Source of the DNA: Mesorhizobium xinjiangense
GTDB lineage: Bacteria > Pseudomonadota > Alphaproteobacteria > Rhizobiales > Rhizobiaceae
DNA length: 54,983 nt
Assembly (NCBI RefSeq): GCF_009749525.1
Contig: NZ_WOAC01000028.1
Span: 1 to 54,983, forward strand
Reading direction: 5' to 3'
The notes under the pieces were generated by a model. The model was not told the origin of the DNA. It ran no database searches and worked only from the letters and a program-made list of their open reading frames with translations. Shown piece by piece: positions 54,902-54,983 of this stretch (position 1 is the first letter of the stretch; the number at the start of each line of letters is the position of its first letter). The position numbers and the translations under genes were made by a program.

Positions 54902-54983
54902 GGCCTGTTGAGATTCATCGTGAATTTATGACGGCGGCTGCGAGATGGATGATGGCAATGAACGAGGTGTCGGTTTTGTCGGC
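54902..54983 (-). mobile_element. IS5-like element end with transposase C-terminus (partial)
   Basis: The terminus GGCCTGTTGAGATTCATCG begins at about 54902. A minus-strand frame stops at 54915-54917 and encodes ADKTDTSFIAIIHLAAAVINSR, matching the C-terminal end of IS5-type DDE transposases in tone and position. The rest lies beyond the window. A TA-type target duplication would lie at 54899-54901. Confidence 0.6.
54915..54983 (-). CDS. Transposase (IS5-like), C-terminal fragment
   Basis: This is only the last 22 residues plus stop. The helix FIAIIHLAAAVI near the end is typical of IS5-family transposases. Partial because the window ends. Confidence 0.55.
   Translation of the reverse strand, partial: ADKTDTSFIAIIHLAAAVINSR

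Overview
The window looks like chromosomal DNA of a high-GC alphaproteobacterium of the order Hyphomicrobiales (Rhizobiales), probably of a Phyllobacteriaceae/Rhizobiaceae type. This rests on the RsmB, GuaA, GuaB, RlmE and Ppx/GppA protein styles, the tRNA-Gln(CUG), and REP-like palindromes of the kind seen in this order. The genus cannot be fixed from sequence reading alone.

The left 23.4 kb is accessory DNA: a genomic island ending at the 3' end of guaA (stop at 23438), with a P4-type tyrosine integrase (21870-23123), an AlpA-like regulator (21272-21643) and a repeat-rich attachment region (23124-23437) at its right edge. The left end of the island was not found and may lie outside the window. 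The island is mosaic. It holds an unknown gene pair (352-1505), a GNAT acetyltransferase (1635-2129), a C-terminally truncated ParB-like gene behind a perfect 40-bp palindrome (2463-3302), and a protein with a PD-(D/E)XK-like motif (3782-5431). It then carries two defence-type blocks facing each other. Block A (+ strand, 5764-11191) has a soluble protein with two GHKL ATPase modules, translationally coupled to a receiver-domain protein, followed (past an antiparallel unknown gene) by an AspBHI/Mrr-like modification-dependent endonuclease. Block B (- strand, 20880-11198) is a tightly overlapped operon: XRE regulator, Vsr nickase, Dcm-type C5 methyltransferase, MORC/MutL-like ATPase, Z1 helicase-like ATPase, DUF4420 PD-(D/E)XK protein and AIPR protein. 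Block B matches a restriction-modification architecture noticed before in computational surveys of MORC-like ATPases. The receiver/dual-GHKL pair of Block A beside a 5mC-type endonuclease is the part I do not recognise as a described system, and the main candidate for novelty.

Right of 23438 the genes are ordinary core and housekeeping ones. There is a purine/nucleoside group (guaA, mtn, a hotdog thioesterase, rsmB), katG with a divergent oxyR and a tandemly duplicated terminator, then a MAPEG protein, guaB flanked by REP-like palindromes, a Tat-exported metallo-beta-lactamase-fold protein, a DHA2-type MFS pump, rlmE-ppx, and tRNA-Gln. From 39 to 42.6 kb a four-gene overlapping cluster pairs a PAPS-type sulfotransferase with an arylsulfotransferase-like protein and two membrane proteins. 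From 42.8 to 50.6 kb there are a tiny lipoprotein, a His/Met-rich EF-hand protein, a TolC-MacB-MacA-like tripartite exporter, and two tandem paralogous secreted proteins of unknown family. An MscS-type channel and an AGCS sodium:amino-acid symporter follow. The window ends in a GST gene cut by an IS element whose transposase end is just visible.
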